From an uncultured Sphaerochaeta sp. (lineage in GTDB: Bacteria; Spirochaetota; Spirochaetia; Sphaerochaetales; Sphaerochaetaceae): a stretch of 64,000 nucleotides of DNA. The translations under genes and the position numbers were made by a program. The stretch covers positions 930,001 to 994,000 of the forward strand of contig NZ_OY781063.1 of assembly GCF_963676285.1 (NCBI RefSeq), read 5' to 3'. Position 1 is the first letter of the stretch; every line of letters starts with the position of its first letter. Of the stretch, positions 49,941 through 58,623 are shown piece after piece. The notes under the pieces are model-generated. The model did not search any database. It was not told the DNA's origin and saw nothing but the letters and a program-made list of their open reading frames with translations.

Positions 49941-51009
49941 GAGAAGGCTGCTCACATGTTGATGAAAGCTGGACCTGTACATGCTCATGAGATGCTTTCA
50001 GGATACTCTCCATGACATCAACCACATGCCGAGTCAATTCTCCGCAAGCTCTGTGTTCAGCGCCACGCTCAATTGCCTCTGCGATATCGGCAATACCTAG
50101 ACCGCGAGAGTTTTCTGGGTAGTCAAAGAGCAGAGGTAATTCCGTCCACTCTTTCTCACCCATCCTGCAGTAAAAGATGGGTCCCCCAAAGGTATTGGGA
50201 TCGGGGACACGGAGTGAGCCCTCAGTTCCGTGGATTTCAATTCTCGGCATGCTATGCTTCCAGACATCGAAGCTGGTCACCAAGGTAGCGATACACCCGC
50301 TGTTGAACTGCAACAATCCGGCAATATGCGTATCCACTTCAACATCAATAACCGTTCCATGCTTTGGCTCGCTGGTAATTACACGCTCTGGAAAGCTTTT
50401 CTGGGCATACCCAGAGACTGATTGTACTGGGCCAAGAAGGTTGATGAGTGCTGTTATGTAGTATGGCCCCATGTCAAAGAGCGGGCCGCCACCAGCTTGA
50501 TAATAGAATTCTGGGGATGGGTGCCAACTTTCATGTCCATGGTTCATCATGAACGCAGAAGCAGCCACCGGCCTGCCAATCCATCCATCATCAATGAGTT
50601 TTCTGCAGGTTTGGATTCCAGCTCCAAGGAAGGTATCGGGAGCACCTCCAAGTACAAGGTGCTTTTCCTGAGCCAAATCCACCAATTCAGAAGCTTCTTT
50701 TGCAGAGAGTGAGAGTGGCTTCTCTACATAGACATGCTTCCCAGCCTCCAATACTTGCTTGCAGAGTACATAGTGGCTTTGTGGAGTTGTAAGGTTGAGA
50801 ACAAGTTCCACAGAAGGATCTTCCAACAATGCTTGAACTGAAGCATACTGTTTTACTTTGTAGAGTTCAGCAATCTCTCTCGATCGTTCCTCCACTAAAT
50901 CAACCACTCCAACCAAGTGTATCCGGTCCTTAAACATTCCAGTGATATTTTCAAGATAAATCCCACTGATTTTTCCCAATCCAATGATTGCTACGTTTAT
51001 TTTTTTCAT
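49930..51009 (-). CDS. Gfo/Idh/MocA family oxidoreductase
   Basis: This is a 359-residue NAD(P)-dependent oxidoreductase. The dinucleotide motif is INVAIIGLGKISGIYLENI (4-22), the family Lys motif is VEKPLSLSAKEASELV near 93, and GGGPLFDMGPYYITALINLLG near 178 is the conserved active-site helix. It ends the xyloside operon, whose other genes include ThuA, GH43 and an importer. ThuA/Gfo-Idh pairs are common and are thought to process keto-sugars. The ATG at 51009 lies just past the ThuA stop, with AGGAAG about 10 bases upstream. Confidence 0.88.
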   Translation of the reverse strand: MKKINVAIIGLGKISGIYLENITGMFKDRIHLVGVVDLVEERSREIAELYKVKQYASVQALLEDPSVELVLNLTTPQSHYVLCKQVLEAGKHVYVEKPLSLSAKEASELVDLAQEKHLVLGGAPDTFLGAGIQTCRKLIDDGWIGRPVAASAFMMNHGHESWHPSPEFYYQAGGGPLFDMGPYYITALINLLGPVQSVSGYAQKSFPERVITSEPKHGTVIDVEVDTHIAGLLQFNSGCIATLVTSFDVWKHSMPRIEIHGTEGSLRVPDPNTFGGPIFYCRMGEKEWTELPLLFDYPENSRGLGIADIAEAIERGAEHRACGELTRHVVDVMESILKASHEHVQVQLSSTCEQPSPRR

Positions 51010-51010
51010 A

Positions 51011-51739
51011 TCAGAACATCTTCCTATCACTTGCGAACATCTCTATATCTAGATTGTTCTCTCTGGAGATTCTCTTTCCATCCGCTGCCCAGAGTAGGCC
51101 TCTCTTCATCAACTCCCATGCCTCGGGAATATCAAAAATATCATTATGATGCCCGAGTGAGTTGTAATAGACTCTTCCATGCCCCCATTTCTTGGTCCAG
51201 ACAACCGGCATCTGTACAACTCCATTGGTTGAGTGATACCAATGGACAGTTGGGAACTTGGTAGTAGCCAGTACTTCCACTGCCGGATCTACATGTAGGT
51301 AGTATTGTTCACTGGAGAGGGAAAAGTCCTTGATACCAGCTACCAGCGGACTGGAGCTCTGCTTGATATTCACTTCATAGGGAACTCCGTCAGAACCGGG
51401 ATGAGCAACCCAGTTGCCTCCCATGATAAATTGCCACAGCACGTTGGTCCTAAAGGCATCACACATGCCACCATGGCACCCTGCGACTCCTACCCCACTG
51501 GCTATGGCGTCTGCAAGGATTCCTGTCTGCTTGCTCTCAAAGGTACCCATGGTCCAGACTGGAACAAAGAGATCCAGACTGAATAGGTACTCTCTGTCCT
51601 GAAGAACCTCAAGATCACGTTCCTTACGAACCTCAAAGCCCTCTTCTTCCAAATAGGTTGCGAAACGCTCAGCAACCAATTCGGGCTCATGGCCATCCCA
51701 ACCACCAACCAACAACAATGCTTTTCTTTTTTCTGACAT
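51011..51739 (-). CDS. ThuA-like (trehalose utilisation) domain protein
   Basis: This is a 242-residue cytoplasmic protein with the glutamine-amidotransferase-like ThuA fold (PF06283). Typical segments are ALLLVGGWDGHEPELVAERFATYLEEEGFEV at the start, VGVAGCHGGMCDAFRTNVLWQFIMGGNWVAHPG in the middle, with the conserved GxHGG, and KKWGHGRVYYNSLGHHNDIFD near 205. ThuA was linked to trehalose/sucrose oxidation with ThuB; here it accompanies a xylan-type operon. GAGGAGG is 4-5 bases before the ATG. It overlaps nothing and is 11 bases after GH43. Confidence 0.87.
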   Translation of the reverse strand: MSEKRKALLLVGGWDGHEPELVAERFATYLEEEGFEVRKERDLEVLQDREYLFSLDLFVPVWTMGTFESKQTGILADAIASGVGVAGCHGGMCDAFRTNVLWQFIMGGNWVAHPGSDGVPYEVNIKQSSSPLVAGIKDFSLSSEQYYLHVDPAVEVLATTKFPTVHWYHSTNGVVQMPVVWTKKWGHGRVYYNSLGHHNDIFDIPEAWELMKRGLLWAADGKRISRENNLDIEMFASDRKMF

Positions 51740-51750
51740 AGTTCCTCCTC

Positions 51751-53316
51751 TTATTCAAATTCCCTGTACTGCATGAAAGCAAAATCAGCAGGCTTGTTGA
51801 AACCGGAAAGATCCTGACAAGCCAATGCAAAAAAAGCTCCAGTAAATGCAGAGTTATCTATATGATCGTCACTGACCCTCAATGCATCACAATCATTGCC
51901 ATACTGAACGTATGCCACTCCATCAAGTGAGTAGGAAAATCGCACCGTATCATAATCGGTTTCAATCCGCATCCATATTTCATGAATGTCCCCTACAGCG
52001 ACCGGTGGAAACAGTTCCTCATGCTTGCCGTTGTCACAGCTCATAATACAAACCACCTTACCCAAGGCTTCATCATGAGAAAACCTCAGGTAGTAGTACT
52101 CCCTGGTACCGTAGTAGTAAGCAATTCCAGCCATCTCCTTGTACCACGTCGGATCGAACTCCAGTTTTGTGGTCACCTCACACACAAAACACTGCTGTCT
52201 TCTTCCCACCAAAGCCTGCTTAAAGAGAGAACTCATGCTCTCCTTGCCATACAATCGCAAATATCCCGGTCTATCCTTAAGAGAGAGCGTGTCCTCACCA
52301 AGAGGAATACGCAGTGTTTGGAAATCGAGAGGAAGCTCTGGACCATCAAACTGATAGAGAATATCTAAGGGAGGCAATGGCTTTACATCAAAGGGACTCT
52401 TAAATACAGGGTTCGGCGCATTGCCGCTACCCTCTATCCTGATCCAACCATCTTGGTCGAAATATACATTTTGAATGGATGTCTCACGACCAAGCATGCA
52501 GTGTTGTTTGACTGGTCTTCCACAAAGATGTACTAAAGCCCAACTGCCATCGTGCACTTGCACCAAATCTGCATGACCTGCTTTCTGGATAGAAAGATCT
52601 GGCCTGTCCTTACTCGTAATAAGGGGATTGCCAGGCATCACCTCATAGGGTCCTTCAATCATTCTGGATCGAGCAACTGACTCAGCATGGTTGTAGAAGG
52701 TACCCCCTTCAGCCACCAAAAGGTAGTAGTACTGCCCGATATGGTAGAGGTGGGGTCCTTCTGTCCATCCAATCTCAGTACCCTTGAAGATAAGCTTTGG
52801 GTTACCAAGACAGCGTCTTTGGTCAAGACTGAACTCCTCTAGGAGAATTCCAGCAAAGCGATTTCTGTCTTTCCTGAAATCAGTAGTCATGGTGACCACA
52901 TACTTTTTCCCATCATCATCATGGAAGAGCGAAGGATCAAAGCCATAGCTGTTAAGATAGATTGGCTCACTCCAAGGTCCAGTGATGGAAGGTGCGGTCA
53001 CAAGATAGTTGTGCGTATCCTTGAAGTGCTCCTTTGTATGAACAACTGTATAAACGAGGTAGAAGGTACCTGCATCATACGTAAGGCAGGGAGCCCATAC
53101 CCCAGTGGAGTCGGGACATCCTCGCATATCCAGCTGACTAACCCTGTCAAGCGGACGGGTCAACAACTTCCAGTTGACCAGATCTCTGCTGTGGTGAATC
53201 TGCACTCCGGGGAACCACTCGAAGGTAGATGTAGCAATATAGTAATCATCCTCCACCCTGAGAATGGAAGGATCAGGATTGAACCCTTTGAGAATTGGGT
53301 TAGTAACTAGTGTCAT
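51751..53316 (-). CDS. Glycoside hydrolase family 43, beta-xylosidase type
   Basis: This is a 521-residue glycosidase without a signal peptide, so it acts in the cytoplasm on imported oligosaccharides. The five-bladed catalytic domain has its general base Asp in GFNPDPSILRVEDDYY, the pKa-tuning Asp in GFDPSLFHDDDGKKY near 128 and the acid Glu in IGWTEGPHLYH near 188. The C-terminal 200 residues form the beta-sandwich found in long GH43 beta-xylosidases and contain LRFSHDEALGK and YDTVRFSYSLDG. It follows the importer permease genes; xylo-oligosaccharides or arabinoxylan fragments are the likely substrate. Confidence 0.92.
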   Translation of the reverse strand: MTLVTNPILKGFNPDPSILRVEDDYYIATSTFEWFPGVQIHHSRDLVNWKLLTRPLDRVSQLDMRGCPDSTGVWAPCLTYDAGTFYLVYTVVHTKEHFKDTHNYLVTAPSITGPWSEPIYLNSYGFDPSLFHDDDGKKYVVTMTTDFRKDRNRFAGILLEEFSLDQRRCLGNPKLIFKGTEIGWTEGPHLYHIGQYYYLLVAEGGTFYNHAESVARSRMIEGPYEVMPGNPLITSKDRPDLSIQKAGHADLVQVHDGSWALVHLCGRPVKQHCMLGRETSIQNVYFDQDGWIRIEGSGNAPNPVFKSPFDVKPLPPLDILYQFDGPELPLDFQTLRIPLGEDTLSLKDRPGYLRLYGKESMSSLFKQALVGRRQQCFVCEVTTKLEFDPTWYKEMAGIAYYYGTREYYYLRFSHDEALGKVVCIMSCDNGKHEELFPPVAVGDIHEIWMRIETDYDTVRFSYSLDGVAYVQYGNDCDALRVSDDHIDNSAFTGAFFALACQDLSGFNKPADFAFMQYREFE

Positions 53317-53328
53317 GTTATCTCCTTC

Positions 53329-54165
53329 TTAACCTTTCAAAGCACCCTGGGTAAGGCCGTTGATGACTCTATCCTGTGCCAGGAAGTAGAATATGAGTAC
53401 CGGCAGGGAACCGACCAGAATGGCGGTGAGAACTGCAGGAATGTTAATTGTCTGGAAACCATAGAAGTCTCGGATACCCAGCGAAAGGGTCTTCTTGGAG
53501 CGTGTGTCAATCATGACCAATGCATAAACGAACTCATTCCACATTGTTAGGAAGGTGTAAACACCAACAGTGGAGATAGCAGGACCGGAAAGCGGCATCG
53601 CAATCTTGCGATAGATCAAAAAAAGCGAACCACCATCAATCTTTGCAGCCTCATCGAGCTCTTTGGGCATCTCCTTAAAGAATTGTGTCATGATAAAGAC
53701 AGAAACAGGGATATTGAACGATACATACGGCCCGATAAGAGCAAACAAGGTATCATACACTCCAGCCTTGATGCTCATCGAATAAATTGGAATCAAAGTA
53801 GTATGGATGGGAATCATCATGCCAGCAATGACTAAAAAGAAAATTCCCTTGGTCACACGGAAGTTGAACTTTGCAAAAACGAAGGCCATCAACGAGGAGA
53901 CCAAAATCACCAAGCTCACCCCACTAACACTAACAATAAGGCTATTGATAAAGTACCTGAGAAAAGTAGGTGCAAAAACCAGCTTATAGTTTCCGAAAAA
54001 GAGTTTCTTTGGGGGTTGCCAGATGTTCATCATGTACTCAGACAGGCTCTTGAAACTGTTAAAAACCAGAAAGAGTAAGGGAAAGCCAGTAAGGATGAGG
54101 ACCACAATACAGAAAAGGTAAATGCAGGCTTTGAATAATTTTTCAGTTACAGGTTCTTTTTTCAT
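53329..54165 (-). CDS. Sugar ABC transporter permease (MalG type)
   Basis: This is a 278-residue inner-membrane permease. The EAA loop reads MPKELDEAAKIDGGSLFLIYRKIAMPLSGPA near 168-198, and the ending QGALKG is typical of CUT1 permeases. The first membrane helix is LFCIVVLILTGFPLLFLVF. GGGAGG is 9 bases before the ATG. It lies between the MalF-type permease (2-base gap) and GH43 (12-base gap), within one operon. Confidence 0.92.
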   Translation of the reverse strand: MKKEPVTEKLFKACIYLFCIVVLILTGFPLLFLVFNSFKSLSEYMMNIWQPPKKLFFGNYKLVFAPTFLRYFINSLIVSVSGVSLVILVSSLMAFVFAKFNFRVTKGIFFLVIAGMMIPIHTTLIPIYSMSIKAGVYDTLFALIGPYVSFNIPVSVFIMTQFFKEMPKELDEAAKIDGGSLFLIYRKIAMPLSGPAISTVGVYTFLTMWNEFVYALVMIDTRSKKTLSLGIRDFYGFQTINIPAVLTAILVGSLPVLIFYFLAQDRVINGLTQGALKG

Positions 54166-54166
54166 A

Positions 54167-55066
54167 TCAATGGACCTCCCTCACCCTGGTGACATAAAGA
54201 AAACCACAGGCAAAGATGAAACAGATAATGAACATCAATCCTGCGATAGCTGAAGCATAGCCCATACCAAATTCCACAAATCCTTTCTTGTACATATATG
54301 TTGCCATCAGTTCGGTTGCTCCGCTAGGCCCACCTCCTGTCATGATATACACCAAATCAAAATACTTAAGCGATCCTACCATGGACATAACCGCTGCTGT
54401 TCTCAACGTCGGGCCTATCAATGGCAAGGTAATCTTCCAGAATGTTTGCCAACGGTTAGCACCATCGATGGTGGCAGCTTCATAAAGCTCGGTGGATATA
54501 TTGGTCAAACCCGCTTTGAGAATAATCATATAGAAAGGGATAAACTGCCAGCAGATAACAAAGAGCACTGCAGGCATCGCAGTTCTTACATCTGCAAGAA
54601 ACCCAATTATATATTGCCCCAGTCCTACGGCTTTCATCACATAGGCAAGTATACCGAACATCGGATCAAAAAAGAGCTGCCACATTATACCGGTTGCGAC
54701 TGTAGAAAAAAGCATAGGAAGGAAGAAAATGGTACGGAAAAAGCGTGTTCCCTTGATGGCGCTATTCAAAGCAAGGGCAAGCAGTAGTGCAAAGGGAAGC
54801 TGGATGACGATCGAAGTAATCATCAGAATCAAGTTATTCTTAACTGCGACACCCATCATAGGGTCCTTGAAGAGCTTGAGATAGTTCGCAATACCGACAA
54901 ATCCGGAGTCTTGGCTAATACCCGACCAGTCCAAAGTTGAAAACCGGAAGGTCATAAGTATACCGTAAAGATTATAGATACCATAAAAAAGAAGTCCGGG
55001 CACCAAAGCTGCCACAACAAAGAGGATCTCTTTATGGTTGGTTGCTCGACGTTTTGTTAGAACCAT
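54167..55066 (-). CDS. Sugar ABC transporter permease (MalF type)
   Basis: This is a 299-residue inner-membrane permease. Six hydrophobic segments are visible, starting with ILFVVAALVPGLLFYGIYNL. The EAA loop ELYEAATIDGANRWQTFWKITLPLIGPT lies near 190-217, and YIMTGGGPSGATELMATYMY is the conserved loop. AAGGA is 8 bases from the ATG. As in the other CUT1 system here, no ATPase is encoded in the operon. Confidence 0.92.
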   Translation of the reverse strand: MVLTKRRATNHKEILFVVAALVPGLLFYGIYNLYGILMTFRFSTLDWSGISQDSGFVGIANYLKLFKDPMMGVAVKNNLILMITSIVIQLPFALLLALALNSAIKGTRFFRTIFFLPMLFSTVATGIMWQLFFDPMFGILAYVMKAVGLGQYIIGFLADVRTAMPAVLFVICWQFIPFYMIILKAGLTNISTELYEAATIDGANRWQTFWKITLPLIGPTLRTAAVMSMVGSLKYFDLVYIMTGGGPSGATELMATYMYKKGFVEFGMGYASAIAGLMFIICFIFACGFLYVTRVREVH

Positions 55067-55091
55067 GAGTACATTCCTTATGATGAAGAGG

Positions 55092-55115
55092 GGGAGGCTG
55101 CAACTGCAGCCTCCC
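55092..55115 (-). other. Intercistronic hairpin after the xyloside-binding protein gene
   Basis: GGGAGGCTGC (55092-55101) and GCAGCCTCCC (55106-55115) form a perfect 10-base stem with a four-base loop, between the binding-protein stop and the permease start. No T-run follows on the minus strand. Same position and presumed function as the hairpins at 19867 and 46840. Confidence 0.72.
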
Positions 55116-55141
55116 GAGGGATGGCTTCAACACCAAACTTC

Positions 55142-56434
55142 TTATTTTGCAGGACCCAAAACTTCTACAGCTTTCGCTTCCACAAGGCGTGCAGCCTCGG
55201 CGGGCGTCATAGTCAGCCCAAACAAAGCCTGAGTGGTATCCTTATGCACTTCTGCGAGGGCAGGAGGCATATATTGGTCGTAGAAATTCTGCATAACCTT
55301 CGCACCCATAAGTACATCATATTGTTTTTGGATAAGTGGATCCTTGATCTCGATGCCCTTAACACCAGAAATCATGGAGGAGCCATCAATCATATCTTGG
55401 CCATATTCTTGGTCAGAAAGAACTACGAGTAGATCAAAAGCTTCCTTCGGGTACTTGGTACCACCATAGACATGAATAACATTTCCACCACCGACAATCT
55501 CGTCGGCAGAACCAGCAGTACCTTCAATGACCGGGAACTTAAACAAGCCAAGATTATTCTCATAGAAGTCAGGAGCTTCATTACGACAGTTTCCAAGTAG
55601 ACCATTAGTCTGGATGAGGTGTGCAGCTCTTGAGCTATAGAACAACATTCTGGACCCGCCGGTATCGTAGTTGATTCCGTTCATGCCTTCAGGATAATAA
55701 CCCTTGCGAACCCATTCTTGAATCTTCTCCCCAGCCTTGATGAAGCTCTCGTCTTCGAAGGTCTTACCATTTTCCCTATTGAAGGCATCAATAAATACCT
55801 GTGCTCCACCATATCGCATCGAAAGGTAGATGAAAGTGATAGCACCAGGCCACTTGCTGGCATTCCCGAGAGCAATGGGGATAATACCATTAGCTTCCAG
55901 AACATCACAGTTGTACTCAAACTCAGCAAGAGTTGTGGGAACCTTCAGATTGTATTTTTCATACAGCTCACGGTTATAGTACACTGATGAAGGGCCGCAA
56001 GTGATTGGAAGTCCATAGACTTTATCACCGCTCATGCTGATCGAAATGCCGGGTTCTAGATAGTTTTGTGCAACACTCTTAACCTGTTCAGATATATCAA
56101 GCACCTTACCAGCCTTGATGAACTCTTCCATCCAGCCACCACCCCAGGTGATGAACAAATCAGGAGGATTTCCACCACCCATTGCGGTCTTCAGCTTGGT
56201 TTTGTAGGGATCATTCTCGATTGCCTGATCAACCACTTTAACCCCTGGGTTTGCCGCTTCATAGCGAGCAATAGCCGCATCCATAGTCTCACGACGAGAA
56301 ACATCAACACCAATGTGCCATACAGTGAGTGTCTTCTCTTCTCCACCTTTTGCCTCAGCTTCTGAAGAACCTGCTGCAAAGAGCATCGCTGTTGAAGCCA
56401 TCAAGACACAAGTCAAGATAAACAATTTCTTCAT
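55142..56434 (-). CDS. Sugar ABC transporter substrate-binding protein (SBP_bac_1 family)
   Basis: This is a 430-residue periplasmic receptor. The signal peptide MKKLFILTCVLMASTAMLFAAG is followed by the low-complexity SSEAEAKGGEEK linker. Family landmarks are LTVWHIGVDVSRRETMDAAIARYEAANPG near 35-63 and PYKTKLKTAMGGGNPPDLFITWGGGWMEEFI near 76-106. It is the first gene of the xyloside operon, so GH43 and ThuA downstream hint at xylo-oligosaccharides. AAGGAGG is 7 bases before the ATG at 56434; a TTG two codons earlier falls within the spacer and is not used. Confidence 0.92.
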   Translation of the reverse strand: MKKLFILTCVLMASTAMLFAAGSSEAEAKGGEEKTLTVWHIGVDVSRRETMDAAIARYEAANPGVKVVDQAIENDPYKTKLKTAMGGGNPPDLFITWGGGWMEEFIKAGKVLDISEQVKSVAQNYLEPGISISMSGDKVYGLPITCGPSSVYYNRELYEKYNLKVPTTLAEFEYNCDVLEANGIIPIALGNASKWPGAITFIYLSMRYGGAQVFIDAFNRENGKTFEDESFIKAGEKIQEWVRKGYYPEGMNGINYDTGGSRMLFYSSRAAHLIQTNGLLGNCRNEAPDFYENNLGLFKFPVIEGTAGSADEIVGGGNVIHVYGGTKYPKEAFDLLVVLSDQEYGQDMIDGSSMISGVKGIEIKDPLIQKQYDVLMGAKVMQNFYDQYMPPALAEVHKDTTQALFGLTMTPAEAARLVEAKAVEVLGPAK

Positions 56435-56735
56435 TCTCAAACCTCCTTAAGGAATGTAAATCTCTATGCACTAGCGAATCACGCTAGGCATAACCTTCTT
56501 TACATTTAGTCTGAGCCCAAAATCGGTAAACAAGAATATCTATAATTGTTTTTACATGTATATTATTGACTTTTGATATTTATCATATTTTTTGATATTA
56601 TTATTTATAAATTTTCTATTTTTTATTTTATAGAGATTTATTAGTAATCGCACAAGAAAATCGCAATACGTAAATTTGTTTTGCAATGTTTCTGAGATTG
56701 ATATTTTGTAAAGTCTAATTGAACATACTTAGTGT
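56435..56735. other. Upstream region of the xyloside operon, no gene
   Basis: This A+T-rich region between two minus-strand operons holds no credible reading frame. ATGC-CTAGCG (56466-56476, one bulged A) and CGCTAG-GCAT (56482-56491) form a 10-base-pair palindrome with a 5-base centre, about 30 bases upstream of the binding-protein start. It may be an operator or a leader hairpin. No promoter with two good elements could be assigned. Confidence 0.45.
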
Positions 56736-57500
56736 CTATCTACTCAGATACCCTCCATCAACAGGAAGCATGACGCCACAGACATAGTCAGAGGCGTCAC
56801 TGGCAAGATACACTGCCGCTCCTGCCATATCCTCCGGCTGTCCCCAGCGCTTGGCAGGGATACGCTGACTCAGCTCAGCAAACCGCGCTTCATCATTCAC
56901 GAGGGCGGTATTGATTGGGGTTGCCATATATCCTGGGGCAATACAGTTCACATTGATGCCCAGCGAGGAGAGCTCGTTGGCCATCGTCTTGGTCATCTGC
57001 ATCACTGCTCCCTTAGCCGAGCAATAGGCAACGGTATTGATTCCCGCAGCAACCGAGTTAACCGAAGCAATATTGATGATCTTGCCCTTTCCCAATTGTA
57101 CCATCAGGTTTCCTGCCCACTGAGCCAGGTCAAAAACACTGGTCAGGTTGAGTTCGATTACCTTGTCCCAATCTCCGATAGGAAACTCCAAGGCAGGATG
57201 TCGGATCTGGATACCAGCATTGTTGACAATGATATCCAGCTTCCCTTCCAGCCTTTTCTCAACTGTTTGCTTCAGTTCAGTACGCTTAGATCGGTCAAGC
57301 AAGTCACAGATAATAGCTTCTGCTTGCATACCCTGCTCTCTCAGATTCTCAGCTTTCTCAACTACTTTTGGGTTGATATCGACCAGGATGACGAAGGCCC
57401 CTGCCTCAGCAAGTCCTTTTGCCATTCCCCATCCCAATCCTTGGGAAGAGCCGGTGACGAGTGCGTTCTTCCCAGTGAGATCAAACGGATTTCTCTTCAT
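56736..57500 (-). CDS. SDR family oxidoreductase, KduD/gluconate 5-dehydrogenase-like
   Basis: This is a 254-residue NAD(P)-dependent dehydrogenase. The cofactor motif is LVTGSSQGLGWGMAKGLAEAG (13-33), the NNAG motif lies near 92, and catalytic Ser and Tyr-x3-Lys are in IASVNSVAAGINTVAYCSAKG. MKRNPFDLTGKNALVTG and DGGYLSR at the ends match gluconate 5-dehydrogenase or 2-deoxygluconate 3-dehydrogenase (KduD). It is the last gene of the minus-strand cluster, two bases after the transaldolase gene, with GAGGT upstream. Confidence 0.88.
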   Translation of the reverse strand: MKRNPFDLTGKNALVTGSSQGLGWGMAKGLAEAGAFVILVDINPKVVEKAENLREQGMQAEAIICDLLDRSKRTELKQTVEKRLEGKLDIIVNNAGIQIRHPALEFPIGDWDKVIELNLTSVFDLAQWAGNLMVQLGKGKIINIASVNSVAAGINTVAYCSAKGAVMQMTKTMANELSSLGINVNCIAPGYMATPINTALVNDEARFAELSQRIPAKRWGQPEDMAGAAVYLASDASDYVCGVMLPVDGGYLSR

Positions 57501-57502
57501 GG

Positions 57503-58528
57503 TTATACCTCATAGGAGAGCAACGGCTTCCATCCATCGTTGATGAACTGGTCGGTGGTCCGGTTGCAACTTCCGAAGGTTATGAATGATGATTCATCCA
57601 TACCATCCTCTTCATAGGCTTTCCTGAACTCATCGAGGGTCATCAATCGGTCGATGACATCCTGGTCTACAGGCTTGTCAATCTGGGTTTCATACGGACC
57701 TTCCTCTCTAAGCAATTCATCCTGAATCCCTTTGGAGATGGACATAATCATTTTTGCCCCCGAAAGTGCTGTTACATGATATGCGCCACGACAACCTGCG
57801 GGCATAAGAACGGTATCATAGCCCCGCTCTGCAAAAAGTTTGTATGCTTTTTTGATACAGGCTGTACCTGCTTGTCTGATATCCGACTCACTGACTAGGG
57901 ACTCTTGATCCTGGGCAACATCACGCAGGTAATCATCCAGACGACCGACCATCAGGACCGCAATGGTAAGGGGTTCCTTGATGCCTGCCTTTCTGGCACG
58001 TTCCTTTCCCCGTTTTGCAGCCTCGGCTACCTTGAGTACCTGGGGAACAGTGAAACTCACTGTTGCTGCAACATTGAAACCGAGGGCGACACACTCTTCA
58101 TAGGCCTTGATGCCTGCCTTGGTTGCAGGAAGTTTGATGACTACGTTCTTATACCAAGCTGCATACTGCTTTGCTTGGGCAAGCATATAGGAATAGTCCC
58201 CTGTTTTCAGGGGGCTGGTCTGTACACAGACATATCCATGTCCGAATTTCCCGTTCTCATGCATGGAAGTAAACAATTCTGCATAGTGGCCAGTGACCGC
58301 CTTGATCAAAGCGAGTGCTTTTTCATCACCCTTCTTATTCTTGGCAAGAGACAGTACACGATCCTTCCACACCTCTGGATACGCCTGCAGTGTCTGGTTT
58401 ACCAGGAAGGGATTGGTGGTCATCCCTACCGCTCCATAAGAAAATGCTCGCTCTTGTTCTTCAATATTGGCAGAGTCATGCCACCATATTGAGTCTGTCT
58501 CACTGGAAAGCCATTCTAGATAATTCAT
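57503..58528 (-). CDS. Transaldolase family protein
   Basis: This is a 341-residue class I aldolase of the transaldolase family (PF00923). GAVGMTTNPFLVNQTL near 33-48 is the N-terminal signature. The Schiff-base Lys is in WYKNVVIKLPATKAGIKAYEE near 132-138, followed by GFNVAATVSFTVPQVLKVAEA. It is longer than the small fructose-6-phosphate aldolases and resembles the transaldolase-like proteins found in sugar operons. AAGAAGG is about 5 bases before the ATG at 58528; upstream in-frame starts lack a ribosome site. A strong hairpin separates it from the GC-rich genes upstream, so it may have its own weak promoter or depend on read-through. Confidence 0.85.
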   Translation of the reverse strand: MNYLEWLSSETDSIWWHDSANIEEQERAFSYGAVGMTTNPFLVNQTLQAYPEVWKDRVLSLAKNKKGDEKALALIKAVTGHYAELFTSMHENGKFGHGYVCVQTSPLKTGDYSYMLAQAKQYAAWYKNVVIKLPATKAGIKAYEECVALGFNVAATVSFTVPQVLKVAEAAKRGKERARKAGIKEPLTIAVLMVGRLDDYLRDVAQDQESLVSESDIRQAGTACIKKAYKLFAERGYDTVLMPAGCRGAYHVTALSGAKMIMSISKGIQDELLREEGPYETQIDKPVDQDVIDRLMTLDEFRKAYEEDGMDESSFITFGSCNRTTDQFINDGWKPLLSYEV

Positions 58529-58579
58529 GCAACCCTTCTTAAAACCCATCAATGAGTATCGATGGGATGATTCATAAAA

Positions 58580-58615
58580 TTGGGTCAGAGTCCTTTAAAA
58601 AAAACTCTGACCCAA
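58580..58615 (-). terminator. Long perfect hairpin at the end of the GC-rich block
   Basis: TTGGGTCAGAGT (58580-58591) and ACTCTGACCCAA (58604-58615) form a perfect 12-base stem with a 12-base A-rich loop. On the minus strand TTTTATG follows the stem, so it can terminate the transcript of the reductase gene ending at 58624. It also marks one edge of the block with raised G+C. Confidence 0.75.
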
Positions 58616-58623
58616 CACAATTA

